Origin: Rhodoferax sp.
GTDB taxonomy: Bacteria; Pseudomonadota; Gammaproteobacteria; Burkholderiales; Burkholderiaceae_C
NCBI GenBank assembly: GCA_011391545.1
Contig: JAABQI010000318.1
Coordinates: 1-40,638 of the forward strand
Length of the DNA stretch: 40,638 bases
Reading direction: 5' to 3'
In this document: in pieces, positions 28,419-36,315 of the stretch
Layout of the letters: the number at the start of each line of letters is the position of its first letter
How positions within the stretch are numbered: position 1 is the stretch's first letter
Program-made: the position numbers and the translations under genes
The notes under the pieces: model-generated
What the model was told of the DNA's origin: nothing
The model's database searches: none
What the model saw: the letters and a program-made list of their open reading frames with translations, nothing else

Positions 28419-28525
28419 GCGTATACCTTATCTGAGTTGGTCATTCAACGAATCTATTAGTATCGTCGGTCCACCCTTCGAAAACCTGACTCGGTCCAAT
28501 TGTCTTAAAAAATTACTTCCCCTTC

Positions 28526-28813
28526 ATGTACATCGTTGCAATCGCCTGGCTCTACGTGGCCATTCTCATGGCTGTGGCCGAGGCCACCCACAGCACCGGC
28601 ACGCTGCTGGGCGGCATCATCACTTTTGTCCTGTATGGCCTGCTCCCCCTGGCACTGGTGCTGTATGTGATGGGGACGCCAGCCCGCAAGCGTGCCATCC
28701 GGGCGAAAGAAAACGCCGAGCTTCAGGCTGCACAGGAGGCCTCAGAGCGCTCGCCAGATGCTGGCGCAGAAGCGGCCGGTGACCTGGTCGCGCCGGTAGG
28801 AAAAGAAGTGTGA
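28526..28813 (+). CDS. Small hypothetical membrane protein
   Basis: This is a 95-residue protein with two hydrophobic helices (residues about 2-18 and 28-48). A positively charged ARKRAIRAKEN loop and an Ala/Glu-rich soluble tail follow, suggesting an inner-membrane protein with its C-terminus in the cytoplasm. No known domain. It is divergent from phaC. Its last 72 bases are antisense to the 3' end of pgeF, an unusual convergent overlap. The final AGAEAAGDLVAPVGKEV may thus be constrained by the opposite frame. Confidence 0.65.
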   Translation: MYIVAIAWLYVAILMAVAEATHSTGTLLGGIITFVLYGLLPLALVLYVMGTPARKRAIRAKENAELQAAQEASERSPDAGAEAAGDLVAPVGKEV

Positions 28814-29518
28814 TGCGTTGCCCACCGTGCACCAGGCAGGGCTGCTGTCGTTGCCATAAATCTGGCTGATGCCCATGGCGCGCAGCCGCAAGCGCGCCAA
28901 AGCGGCCAGATCGGCCAGCCATTTGCCCGGTGTCAGGGGCTTGAAAAAGTCGCCCGCCCGAGCATCGCTCGCGGTGAAAGCTGCTCGGACTTCGTCACCC
29001 ACTTCAAAAGCCGCCGGGCCAATGCACGGCCCCAGCCAGGCGATGATGTCGCTGGCCTGCATGTCTGCGGCCTGCAAGCGCTGGACCGTTGTCTCAAGAA
29101 TTCCTGCCCCATCTGCTCCGACCAAGCCGCGCCAGCCGGCATGGGCCGCAGCCACCCGGAGACCATTGGCTGCGGTGAATAACACCGGCAGGCAGTCGGC
29201 CACCATCACGGTACAGGCCAGGCCGGGCTGATCGGTCAGGCAGCCGTCGGCCATGGTGCCGTCCGGGGTTGAGGCATCGAGTGTTGCCACCTGGGTGCCG
29301 TGGACCTGGTTCAAAAAAACCGGGTGCGCGCCGATGGCCTGCGCAAAAATGGCCCGGTTGGCGGCCACATGGACAGGGTCATCGCCCACATGGTCACCAA
29401 GGTTCAGGCTGTCATAGGGCACAGAAGACACGCCGCCCGCGCGCGTGGTGCAAATGGCGTGAACGCCATCGGGTGCTGGCCAGTCAGGCGTTAGAAACCC
29501 TTGCTCAAACCGCTGCAT
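28742..29518 (-). CDS. pgeF: Multicopper-oxidase-like (YfiH) peptidoglycan editing factor
   Basis: This is a 258-residue YfiH/DUF152 protein. Members have been called polyphenol oxidases, but in E. coli the protein (PgeF) removes wrongly built peptidoglycan precursors. The zinc/metal ligands are visible as NQVHGTQV, MVADCLPVLF and AAHAGWRGLVG. WLGPCIGPAAFEVGDEV follows. ATG 29518 lies inside the last codons of ycaO (14-base overlap), which implies coupled translation. The frame is open further upstream, but only in ycaO antisense-like frame shadow. The C-terminus overlaps the small membrane gene on the other strand. Confidence 0.93.
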   Translation of the reverse strand: MQRFEQGFLTPDWPAPDGVHAICTTRAGGVSSVPYDSLNLGDHVGDDPVHVAANRAIFAQAIGAHPVFLNQVHGTQVATLDASTPDGTMADGCLTDQPGLACTVMVADCLPVLFTAANGLRVAAAHAGWRGLVGADGAGILETTVQRLQAADMQASDIIAWLGPCIGPAAFEVGDEVRAAFTASDARAGDFFKPLTPGKWLADLAALARLRLRAMGISQIYGNDSSPAWCTVGNASHFFSYRRDQVTGRFCASIWRAL

Positions 29519-31232
29519 GAATCTTGTCGTAGGCCGCCAGCAACTTGTGGTGCATCTCGCAGCCGTCCAGCGCCAGGCCCGGTGCGCCCAGACCCATGAA
29601 ACGGTCCTCCTGCATGATGAGCGCGTGCGCCTGCGCCAGCGGGCCGGCACCATACAGCAGCGCCATGGTGTCAAGATAAGGCCCGCTGTCGCCCATGTCG
29701 GCCAGGTTGATGAGGTTCTGGATGCAGGCGTAGACCCGCTTGCGCTGCGGGTTGACCTGGTCAAAGTTGAGAATCCATTCACAGCCCTCCAGCGTGGCGG
29801 CCTCGTCGCCCACCGCCAGGGCCAGCAGGGTCTTGAGTTCACCCAGGCGCAGGTCGCTCCAGAAAGACCCGGCATCGGCCGCCATGCCAATCAGGCCAGC
29901 TACCGGACGGTGGTCCGCCAGGCTGGATTCATTGAGCGTTTCAAGCAGATCGGTGCATTCTTCGTCATCCAGATCGGGAAGGTTCAGGATGGCTTCACGG
30001 AACTGGTTGGCGACGCTGTTGTTCTCGAACTCAAGGTCGTCGATCGGATAAATCTCGGACAGGCCGGGCACCAGAATGCGGCAGGCATAGACGCCAAGCT
30101 GGGTGAAGTCGGCAATGTAAACCTCATGGCCGTCATGTTGCAAACGCTCCAGATTCCAGGCGTAGTCTTCGGCCGTGGTGCTGCTGAAGTTCCAGTCGAC
30201 AAACTCGAAGTCGGGCACATCACCCAGAAACTTCCAGTGGATGACGCCGCTGGAATCCACAAAATGGATCTCGATGTTGGTGGAGCTGGCCGCTTCGTCC
30301 AGATCAAAGCCGGGGGCCGGGAAGCCTGACAAGGCATCGAGCGCCCGACCCTGCAGCAATTCGGTGAGCGCGCGCTCCAACGCCACTTCAAAACGCGGAT
30401 GGGCGCCAAAGCTGGCAAAACAGCCCTGGTCCAAAGGATTGAGCAGCGTGACATTCATCACCGGGTACTGCCCGCCCAGCGACGCGTCTTTCACCAAAAT
30501 GCCAAACCCGGCTTCGCGCAGCGCGGCAATGCCACGCGCAATGCGCGGGTAGCGTGCGATCACGGCCTCGGGCACGTCGGGCAGGCACAGGCCCTGGCTA
30601 ATGATGCGCGCCTTGATGGCACGCTCGAAAATCTCGGACAGCGCCTGGGTGCGCGCCTCCATTTGCGTATTCCCCGCCGACATGCCGTTGCTGACGTACA
30701 GGTTGCCAATGATGTTGACCGGGAAATAGACGGTTTTGCCGTCGCTCTGGCGCACGTAAGGCAGGGCGCAGATGCCGCGCTCGGTGGCGCCGGAGTTGAA
30801 ATCGACCAGGCTGCTGGCGTCAATGTTGCCTTGCGGGTTGTACAGCGCGTGTAATTCGGGCGTGAGCAACTCGACGGGCCACTGCTCGTCGGCAGGCACC
30901 TCAAACCAGCGCTCCTGTGGGAAATGCACATGGTCACGCCCGGTGACATCGGGGCCCAGGTAAAAATGGGTCCAGAAATAATGCGTGGACAGGCGCTCAA
31001 AAAACTCACCCAGGGCGCTGGCCAGGCAGGCCAGGCGGCTGGCGCCCTTGCCGTTGGCAAACATCAGCGTGCAGTCTCGGTCGCGGATGTGGACCGACCA
31101 GATGCCATCAACCGGGTTGAGCCAGCTGCGCTCTTCAATGTGGAAACCCAGGGCTTGCAGCTTGCCTTGCAGCGTGCTGATGGTGGATTCAAGGGCGGCA
31201 TCTTTGCCAGGAATAAAGGTGGTGTGGTTCAT
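29505..31232 (-). CDS. ycaO: YcaO-family protein (S12 methylthiotransferase accessory type)
   Basis: This is a 575-residue YcaO protein close in length and style to E. coli YcaO, which assists RimO in beta-methylthiolation of ribosomal protein S12. YcaO domains use ATP to activate peptide amides. The core includes SRLACLASALGEFFERLSTHY, FNSGATERGICALPYVR and QMEARTQALSEIFERAIKARI. The C-terminal third is helical. It does not end in the proline-rich tail typical of azoline-forming YcaO enzymes, and no precursor peptide or partner dehydrogenase is nearby. That argues against a peptide natural-product cluster. It is divergent from the monooxygenase-like gene and overlaps pgeF. Confidence 0.92.
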   Translation of the reverse strand: MNHTTFIPGKDAALESTISTLQGKLQALGFHIEERSWLNPVDGIWSVHIRDRDCTLMFANGKGASRLACLASALGEFFERLSTHYFWTHFYLGPDVTGRDHVHFPQERWFEVPADEQWPVELLTPELHALYNPQGNIDASSLVDFNSGATERGICALPYVRQSDGKTVYFPVNIIGNLYVSNGMSAGNTQMEARTQALSEIFERAIKARIISQGLCLPDVPEAVIARYPRIARGIAALREAGFGILVKDASLGGQYPVMNVTLLNPLDQGCFASFGAHPRFEVALERALTELLQGRALDALSGFPAPGFDLDEAASSTNIEIHFVDSSGVIHWKFLGDVPDFEFVDWNFSSTTAEDYAWNLERLQHDGHEVYIADFTQLGVYACRILVPGLSEIYPIDDLEFENNSVANQFREAILNLPDLDDEECTDLLETLNESSLADHRPVAGLIGMAADAGSFWSDLRLGELKTLLALAVGDEAATLEGCEWILNFDQVNPQRKRVYACIQNLINLADMGDSGPYLDTMALLYGAGPLAQAHALIMQEDRFMGLGAPGLALDGCEMHHKLLAAYDKIHAAV

Positions 31233-31335
31233 GTCCCCAGCATACCTCAGTCCTAAAGCCGTTCGACCTTGCTGGCGGGTTGAAAACGCTAGACTCGCTG
31301 CTTATCGAATTAACCCACCCCCAGCGGAGATTTTT

Positions 31336-31638
31336 ATGATTCTTGAACTCGCCGATTTTTCGATCCAGCCCGGCCAGAACGCCGCCTTTGAAGAGGCCAT
31401 TCAACGCGGCCTGAAAACCGTCATTGCCCATTCAGAAGGATTTGAGGGTTTCAAGGTCAACCGTTGCATTGAAAACCCGCAGCGCTACGTTCTGCAAATT
31501 TTCTGGACCACGCTGGAAGACCATACGGTGGGTTTCAGGGGATCCCCGGCGTTTGCCGAATGGCGCGCCATCGTAGGGCCGTTTTTTGCCAGCCCGCCGG
31601 TGGTGGAACATTTCGAGCTGGTCGCCAAGTCAGACTGA
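31336..31638 (+). CDS. Antibiotic biosynthesis monooxygenase (ABM) domain protein
   Basis: This is a 100-residue single-domain ferredoxin-like protein of the ABM/YgiN family. The pattern MILELADFSIQPGQNAAFEEA, then SEGFEGFKVNRCIENPQRYVLQIFWTTLEDHTVGFR, is typical. Members include cofactor-free quinol monooxygenases and heme-degrading proteins, and the exact role is open. ATG 31336 with GGAGA upstream is chosen; the frame is open much further up, but that is antisense to ycaO. It is the first gene of a five-gene plus-strand run. Confidence 0.87.
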   Translation: MILELADFSIQPGQNAAFEEAIQRGLKTVIAHSEGFEGFKVNRCIENPQRYVLQIFWTTLEDHTVGFRGSPAFAEWRAIVGPFFASPPVVEHFELVAKSD

Positions 31639-31651
31639 ACAAAAGACCACC

Positions 31652-32347
31652 ATGAACACCGTTTTTCCTGCTGCGCCCACCGTGACCGTGCCGGTGGTCG
31701 GCACCACCGCCCGGTTTCCGGTGCACCGCATCTACTGCGTTGGCCGCAATTACGCCGAACACGCCCAAGAGATGGGACACAGCGGGCGCGAGCCGCCCTT
31801 TTTCTTCATGAAACCGGCCGATGCGGTGCTGGTGGCGGTGCCCGGCAGCGTCACGCCCCTGCCCTACCCCGGCCTGACCAAAAACCTGCACCATGAAATT
31901 GAACTGGTGGTGGCGATTGGCACGGGCGGCAAAAACATTGACGTGGCGCAGGCCGAACAGCACATCTATGGCTACGCCGTGGGCCTGGACATGACCCGGC
32001 GCGACCTGCAAAACGAGATGAAGGCCCAGGGCCGCCCGTGGTGCATTGGCAAGGGCTTCGACCATTCGGCCCCGATTGGCCCCATCACGCCCAAAGAGGC
32101 GGCGGGCGACATCACGCACGCCACCATTCAACTGCGGGTCAACCAGGTGGTGCGCCAAAACAGCACGGTGGAACAGCTGATCTGGAACATTGCCGAGACT
32201 ATTTGCCAGCTCTCCGCCGCCTGGGAACTGCAGCCCGGCGACCTGATCTACACCGGCACCCCGGCCGGCGTGGGCGCTGTGGTGCCGGGCGATTCGCTCA
32301 AGGGCAGCGTCAGCGGCCTGACCGACATTGAACTGAAGGTGGTTTAA
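31652..32347 (+). CDS. Fumarylacetoacetate hydrolase family protein (fumarylpyruvate-hydrolase-like)
   Basis: This is a 231-residue FAH-family enzyme, predicted to cut C-C bonds of acylpyruvates with a divalent metal. The N-terminal IYCVGRNYAEHAQEMGH, metal-binding HHEIELVVAIG and GYAVGLDMTRRDLQNEMK, then YTGTPAGVGAVVPGD are all present. The length and start resemble fumarylpyruvate hydrolase (NagK) of gentisate degradation, but no gentisate genes are adjacent. It starts 13 bases after the ABM gene and ends 4 bases before the Nudix gene. Confidence 0.92.
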   Translation: MNTVFPAAPTVTVPVVGTTARFPVHRIYCVGRNYAEHAQEMGHSGREPPFFFMKPADAVLVAVPGSVTPLPYPGLTKNLHHEIELVVAIGTGGKNIDVAQAEQHIYGYAVGLDMTRRDLQNEMKAQGRPWCIGKGFDHSAPIGPITPKEAAGDITHATIQLRVNQVVRQNSTVEQLIWNIAETICQLSAAWELQPGDLIYTGTPAGVGAVVPGDSLKGSVSGLTDIELKVV

Positions 32348-32351
32348 GTTC

Positions 32352-32897
32352 ATGCACCGCCCCCCGATCAAGCACTGCAAAAGCTGCGGCACGGCCGTGG
32401 TGTACCGGCTGCCCGACGATGGCGACACCAAACAGCGCGCGGTGTGCCCGACCTGCCAGACCGTGCACTACGAAAACCCGCTCAACGTGGTCGGTACCAT
32501 TCCGATCCTGGGCGACAAGGTGCTGCTGTGCAAGCGCAACATCGAGCCGCGCTGGGGCAAGTGGACGCTACCGGCGGGCTTCATGGAGCTCAATGAGACC
32601 GTGAGCGAAGGTGCGGCACGCGAAACCCTGGAAGAGTCGGGCGCACAATTTGAGATGGGCGAGTTTTTTTCGATGGTGAACATTCCGCGCGTCGGTCAGG
32701 TGCACCTGTTTTACCGCGCCCAGTTGCTAAGCGACCAGTTCGATCCCGGCTTTGAAACCCTCGAAGCCCGCCTGTTTGCCGAGCATGAAATCCCCTGGGA
32801 CGAAATCGCCTTCAGAACCGTGGGCGAGACCCTGAAGCGTTTTTTTGCCGACCGCCGCCAGGGCCGCTATTCCATTCATGTCTTTGACATTGTTTAA
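32352..32897 (+). CDS. Nudix hydrolase with N-terminal zinc ribbon
   Basis: This is a 181-residue protein. The N-terminal zinc ribbon has two CxxC pairs (HCKSCGTAVVYRL and AVCPTCQTVHYENP, residues about 8-40). The Nudix box GFMELNETVSEGAARETLEESGAQF is at about residues 77-101, with the REXXEE core intact as RETLEE. This arrangement resembles NudC-type or ADP-ribose/NADH pyrophosphatases, though the substrate is not predictable. It lies between the FAH gene and the exonuclease/GIY-YIG gene. Confidence 0.92.
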   Translation: MHRPPIKHCKSCGTAVVYRLPDDGDTKQRAVCPTCQTVHYENPLNVVGTIPILGDKVLLCKRNIEPRWGKWTLPAGFMELNETVSEGAARETLEESGAQFEMGEFFSMVNIPRVGQVHLFYRAQLLSDQFDPGFETLEARLFAEHEIPWDEIAFRTVGETLKRFFADRRQGRYSIHVFDIV

Positions 32898-32918
32898 GCG
32901 GCGCTGAGCCTGCACGCC

Positions 32919-34340
32919 ATGCTGCCCTGCTACGTGCTGCTTGACCTTGAAACCACCGGTGGCAACCCGGTGCGTGACCGCATCACTGAAATCGCCGCCG
33001 TGCGGGTGGAGCAAGGGGTGGAGGTGGCGCGCTGGAGCACTCTGGTGAATCCGGGCGTGCATGTCTCAAACTTCATCGAGCAACTCACCGGCATTAGCAA
33101 CAGCATGGTGGCCAACGCGCCGTGCTTTTCCGAGGTGGCTCCTGAACTGCTGGCCCTGCTCGACGGTGCGGTGCTGGTGGCACACAACGTGCGTTTTGAC
33201 CATGGTTTTCTGCTCAATGAACTCAGCCGTATGGACGTGGCGCTGCGCGTCAAAACTCTGTGCACGGTGCGCCTCTCAAGGCTGTTGTACCCGCAGTTCA
33301 AAGGCCATGGTCTGGATGCCATCATGCAGCGCCACGGCCTGATCAGCGCCGCCCGGCATCGCGCCATGGGCGATGTCGAGGTGATGCAAAGCTGGCTCAG
33401 TTTGGCCCAATCCGAGCTGGGTGCAGAGCATGTGGCCGGCCATGCGCAGAGTTTGTTGCAAGGCAGCGCGGCGTTGCCACCGCAGCTCGACACCAAAGTC
33501 TCGGACATCCCGGAGACACCCGGGGTTTACCTGTTTTACGGTGATAGCCCGCTGCCGCTGTACATCGGCAAGAGTGTCAAGCTGCGCAGCCGGGTGATGT
33601 CGCACTTTCAGGCCGCCAGCCGAAACGCCCGCGAGATGCGCATCGCGCAGGAAATAAGGCGCATCGAGTGGATCGAGACCGCCGGAGAGCTTGGCGCCCT
33701 GCTGCTGGAAGCGCGGCTGGTCAAGGCGCGCCAACCCGTTCACAACCGCCAGTTGCGCCGTGAAGGCGAGCTGTGCGCCTGGCGGCTTGAGGCCAACCCC
33801 AACAGCCGCCCGCTGCTGACGCTGGTGCGTGGCAGCGAACTGGTGCCGGAACAATTTGGCGCGCTATACGGCCCCTACCGTTCCAGAAACCAGGCCCAAA
33901 GCCAGCTTCGCGAGCTCGCTGAGGCGCAGGGGCTGTGCCTGCAAGCGCTGGGGCTGGAGTCTAGCAAGGGCCGCTGTTTTGGCCACCAGATCGGCCAGTG
34001 CAAGGGCGTGTGTTGTGGCGAAGAAGCGCCCGAGCGCCACCACCTGCGCCTGCAAATGGCGCTGGCTGGCAACAAGCTGCAGGTCTGGCCTTTTGCCGGC
34101 ACAGTGGGTTTGCGCGAACACAACGCGCGCACCGGGCGCACCGACATCCACCTGTTTGACCAATGGTGTCACCTGGCCACGGTGCATTCAGACGAGGACC
34201 TGCAAGACGCATTACGCAGCCGCACCGAGCCGCTGGCATTCAACCTCGACACCTACCGCCTGGCCCTCAAGCACCTGCTGGGTTCGGGCAAAGGCCATCT
34301 CAAGCTGCTGGAATTTCCCGCAGCGCAATTTACTGAATAG
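32919..34340 (+). CDS. DEDDh 3'-5' exonuclease / GIY-YIG nuclease fusion (Cho/UvrC-like)
   Basis: This is a 473-residue two-nuclease protein, probably in DNA repair. Residues 1-170 form a DnaQ-like exonuclease: Asp9 and Glu11 (DLETTG), an Asp in [10 protein letters not shown], and [10 protein letters not shown]. Residues about 195-280 form a UvrC-type GIY-YIG nuclease, with GVY at 202-204 and YIG at 215-217, then RSRVMSHF. The C-terminal part resembles the UvrC/Cho extension. It contains Cys340, 353, 361, 365 and 366, spaced C-x12-C-x7-C-x3-C, close to the Fe-S cysteines of UvrC. The fusion exists in related bacteria, but its function is not established. Start ATG 32919 lies 21 bases after the Nudix stop. 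Confidence 0.93.
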   Translation: MLPCYVLLDLETTGGNPVRDRITEIAAVRVEQGVEVARWSTLVNPGVHVSNFIEQLTGISNSMVANAPCFSEVAPELLALLDGAVLVAHNVRFDHGFLLNELSRMDVALRVKTLCTVRLSRLLYPQFKGHGLDAIMQRHGLISAARHRAMGDVEVMQSWLSLAQSELGAEHVAGHAQSLLQGSAALPPQLDTKVSDIPETPGVYLFYGDSPLPLYIGKSVKLRSRVMSHFQAASRNAREMRIAQEIRRIEWIETAGELGALLLEARLVKARQPVHNRQLRREGELCAWRLEANPNSRPLLTLVRGSELVPEQFGALYGPYRSRNQAQSQLRELAEAQGLCLQALGLESSKGRCFGHQIGQCKGVCCGEEAPERHHLRLQMALAGNKLQVWPFAGTVGLREHNARTGRTDIHLFDQWCHLATVHSDEDLQDALRSRTEPLAFNLDTYRLALKHLLGSGKGHLKLLEFPAAQFTE

Positions 34341-34350
34341 ACAAAACGCC

Positions 34351-35352
34351 ATGAATTCCCTGAAAAAAACCGCCTTGTCCATGCTGGACCTGGTCAACCT
34401 GCGCGAAGGGGCTACGGTAGCAGACGCACTGGCCAATTCCCTTCGCACCGCGCAACATGCCGAGGCGCTGGGCTTTACCCGCTACTGGGTGGCCGAACAC
34501 CACAACATGGCCAGCATTGCCAGCTCGGCCACGGCCGTGCTGGTGGGCTACCTGGCCGGGGGCACACAACACATTCGGGTGGGCTCGGGCGGCATCATGC
34601 TGCCCAACCACGCGCCGCTTGTGGTGGCCGAAGCCTTTGGCACACTGGCCGAGTTGTACCCCAACCGCATTGACCTGGGGCTGGGCCGGGCGCCGGGCAC
34701 CGACCGGCTCACCATGCAGGCCCTGCGCCGCGACCGGGTCGAGACCGAGCTGGACTTTCCGCGCGACGTCGCCGAACTGCAACATCTGCTGGGGCCGGTG
34801 CAACCGGGCCAGCGCATCGTCGCCATGCCGGGCGCGGGCACCGGGGTGCCGATCTGGTTGCTGGGCTCCAGCCTGTTCTCGGCGCAACTGGCGGCAGAAC
34901 GCGGCCTGCCCTACGCCTTTGCCTCGCACTTTGCACCCCGCATGATGTTGCAGGCCATTGACCTGTACCGGCGCTTGTTCAAGCCGTCCAAGGTGTTGAG
35001 CCAGCCCTACGTGGTGATCGGCGTGCCATTGATCGCCGCACCCAGTGATGATGAGGCTGAGTTTCTGGCCAGCAGCACCTACCAGCGCGTGCTCGGGATC
35101 CTGACCGGAGACCGTAGCCCGCTGCAGCCGCCGGTGAAAAACTTCATGCAACAGTTGCACCCCCAGGAGCGCTCTGCCATCAACGACTTTCTGGGTGCCG
35201 CGGTCATCGGCGGTCCGGACAAGGTGCGCGCCGGTCTCACGGCGCTGGCACAGCAGACGCAGGCCGATGAGTTCATGCTGGTGTGCGATATTTTTGATCC
35301 TGCGCTGCGCCTTCAATCGCTGGACATTGCTGCGGAAGTTTGCGCACTTTGA
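34351..35352 (+). CDS. LLM-class flavin-dependent oxidoreductase (bacterial luciferase-like)
   Basis: This is a 333-residue flavin-dependent monooxygenase-like protein of the luciferase superfamily, YhbW-like branch. [38 protein letters not shown] and [17 protein letters not shown] are typical. It depends on reduced FMN supplied by a separate reductase; substrate unknown. ATG 34351 gives the canonical N-terminus, although the frame is open from 33829 within the upstream gene. It is 10 bases after the exonuclease gene and is followed by the SOS-regulated imuA. Confidence 0.9.
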   Translation: MNSLKKTALSMLDLVNLREGATVADALANSLRTAQHAEALGFTRYWVAEHHNMASIASSATAVLVGYLAGGTQHIRVGSGGIMLPNHAPLVVAEAFGTLAELYPNRIDLGLGRAPGTDRLTMQALRRDRVETELDFPRDVAELQHLLGPVQPGQRIVAMPGAGTGVPIWLLGSSLFSAQLAAERGLPYAFASHFAPRMMLQAIDLYRRLFKPSKVLSQPYVVIGVPLIAAPSDDEAEFLASSTYQRVLGILTGDRSPLQPPVKNFMQQLHPQERSAINDFLGAAVIGGPDKVRAGLTALAQQTQADEFMLVCDIFDPALRLQSLDIAAEVCAL

Positions 35353-35371
35353 TTTTTTGGCGATTTGGCTA

Positions 35372-35391
35372 TACTGTGTTTTTAACCAGTA
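35372..35391. promoter_or_regulatory. LexA/SOS box in the imuA promoter
   Basis: TACTGTGTTTTTAACCAGTA matches the E. coli-type LexA consensus, with palindromic TACTG and CAGTA ends and CTG-N10-CAG spacing. It overlaps a likely -10 (TATACT at 35370-35375). A possible -35 (TTGATT, 35349-35354) lies only 15 bases upstream. It is 21 bases before the imuA ATG at 35413. Confidence 0.88.
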
Positions 35392-35412
35392 TTCAAACAA
35401 AGCCAAAACGCC

Positions 35413-36297
35413 ATGTCCGCCGCACTGCAATGGATCGTCAACGCATCGCCTCCGCCAAGTGATGCGGCGGCGCAGCCGTTTGACCTGTGCCAGCTACCAG
35501 GCCAGGTCGCCCAAGCCATCTGGCGCGGCACCGACCTGAGTCAGGCCAACCAGTCTGTGGTGTCAAGCGGCTTCGCGGCGCTGGACGCCGAGCTGCCCGG
35601 TGGTGGCTGGCCCTGCAATGCCTTGACCGAACTCCTGCAGCCGCAGCCGGCCCTGTGCGAATGGCGCCTGTTGTCACCCGCGTTGGCTGGGCTGGCGGCT
35701 GGAGGTGGCCAGATCCTGCTGGTCGGCCCGCCCAAACGCCCGCACGCGCCGGGTTTGGTGCAACTGGGTATTGCAGAAAAAAACATCGTCTGGATCGCTG
35801 CCGACACCCCGGCCGAGCGGCTCTGGTCCACCGAACAGCTGGTCAAGGCAAACCCACGGGGCGGCGCCATCCTGGCCTGGCTGCCCCAGGCCCGTGCCGA
35901 GCAATTGCGCCGTTTGCAGGTGCACGCCCAGTCCTGTGATTGCCCGGTCTTTCTGTTCCGGCCAGAAGCGGCCCAACTGGACGCGTCACCCGCCCCCTTG
36001 CGGGTTTTGAGCACCCTCGGGCCCGACTGGACGCTGCACATTCACATTCTCAAGCGCAAGGGGGCCATGCTGGACGGCCCCATCGTGCTGCCATCGGTAC
36101 CGGGAACGCTTGTCAGCGTGCTGTCGCCCCGGCTGATCCGCCCAAGCCAGTTGCTGGCAAGTCGTCCGAACCGGGAGCTATACCGCACACGGACCATCAA
36201 CAGGGGCTTTGTCACTGCGAGCGTAGCGCGGCAGTCCATGCAGTCCGAAAGTCATGGATTGCTTCATTGCGTTCGCAATGACGGAACCTATTCATGA
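35413..36297 (+). CDS. imuA: ImuA, SOS mutasome accessory protein
   Basis: This is a 294-residue RecA/SulA-related protein and the first component of the ImuA-ImuB-DnaE2 translesion mutagenesis cassette. It has the ATPase-like start SGFAALDAELPGGGWPCNALTELLQ, AAGGGQILLVGPPKRPHAPGL and GAILAWLPQARAEQLRRLQ. The C-terminal ending, from about residue 267 (FVTASVARQSMQ onward), is the translation of a dispersed palindromic repeat. The native tail has therefore been replaced or extended. An SOS box lies upstream. imuB follows after 18 bases. Confidence 0.92.
   Translation: MSAALQWIVNASPPPSDAAAQPFDLCQLPGQVAQAIWRGTDLSQANQSVVSSGFAALDAELPGGGWPCNALTELLQPQPALCEWRLLSPALAGLAAGGGQILLVGPPKRPHAPGLVQLGIAEKNIVWIAADTPAERLWSTEQLVKANPRGGAILAWLPQARAEQLRRLQVHAQSCDCPVFLFRPEAAQLDASPAPLRVLSTLGPDWTLHIHILKRKGAMLDGPIVLPSVPGTLVSVLSPRLIRPSQLLASRPNRELYRTRTINRGFVTASVARQSMQSESHGLLHCVRNDGTYS
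36211..36282. repeat. Dispersed palindromic repeat, copy 3 (inside imuA 3' end)
   Basis: Two 30-base imperfect inverted arms (36211-36240, GTCACTGCGAGCG start; 36253-36282, GTTCGCAATGAC end) flank a 12-base centre. It lies fully inside the imuA reading frame and encodes most of its last 29 residues. The stop follows 13 bases after the element. It is related to the copies at 7941 and 10938. Confidence 0.85.
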
Positions 36298-36315
36298 CAA
36301 AAAGAGAGACTATCT

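Noticed and set aside
29505-31232. YcaO as marker of an azoline peptide natural-product cluster
   Set aside because: There is no precursor peptide, cyclodehydratase partner, dehydrogenase or transporter nearby, and the protein has the length and layout of housekeeping E. coli YcaO.
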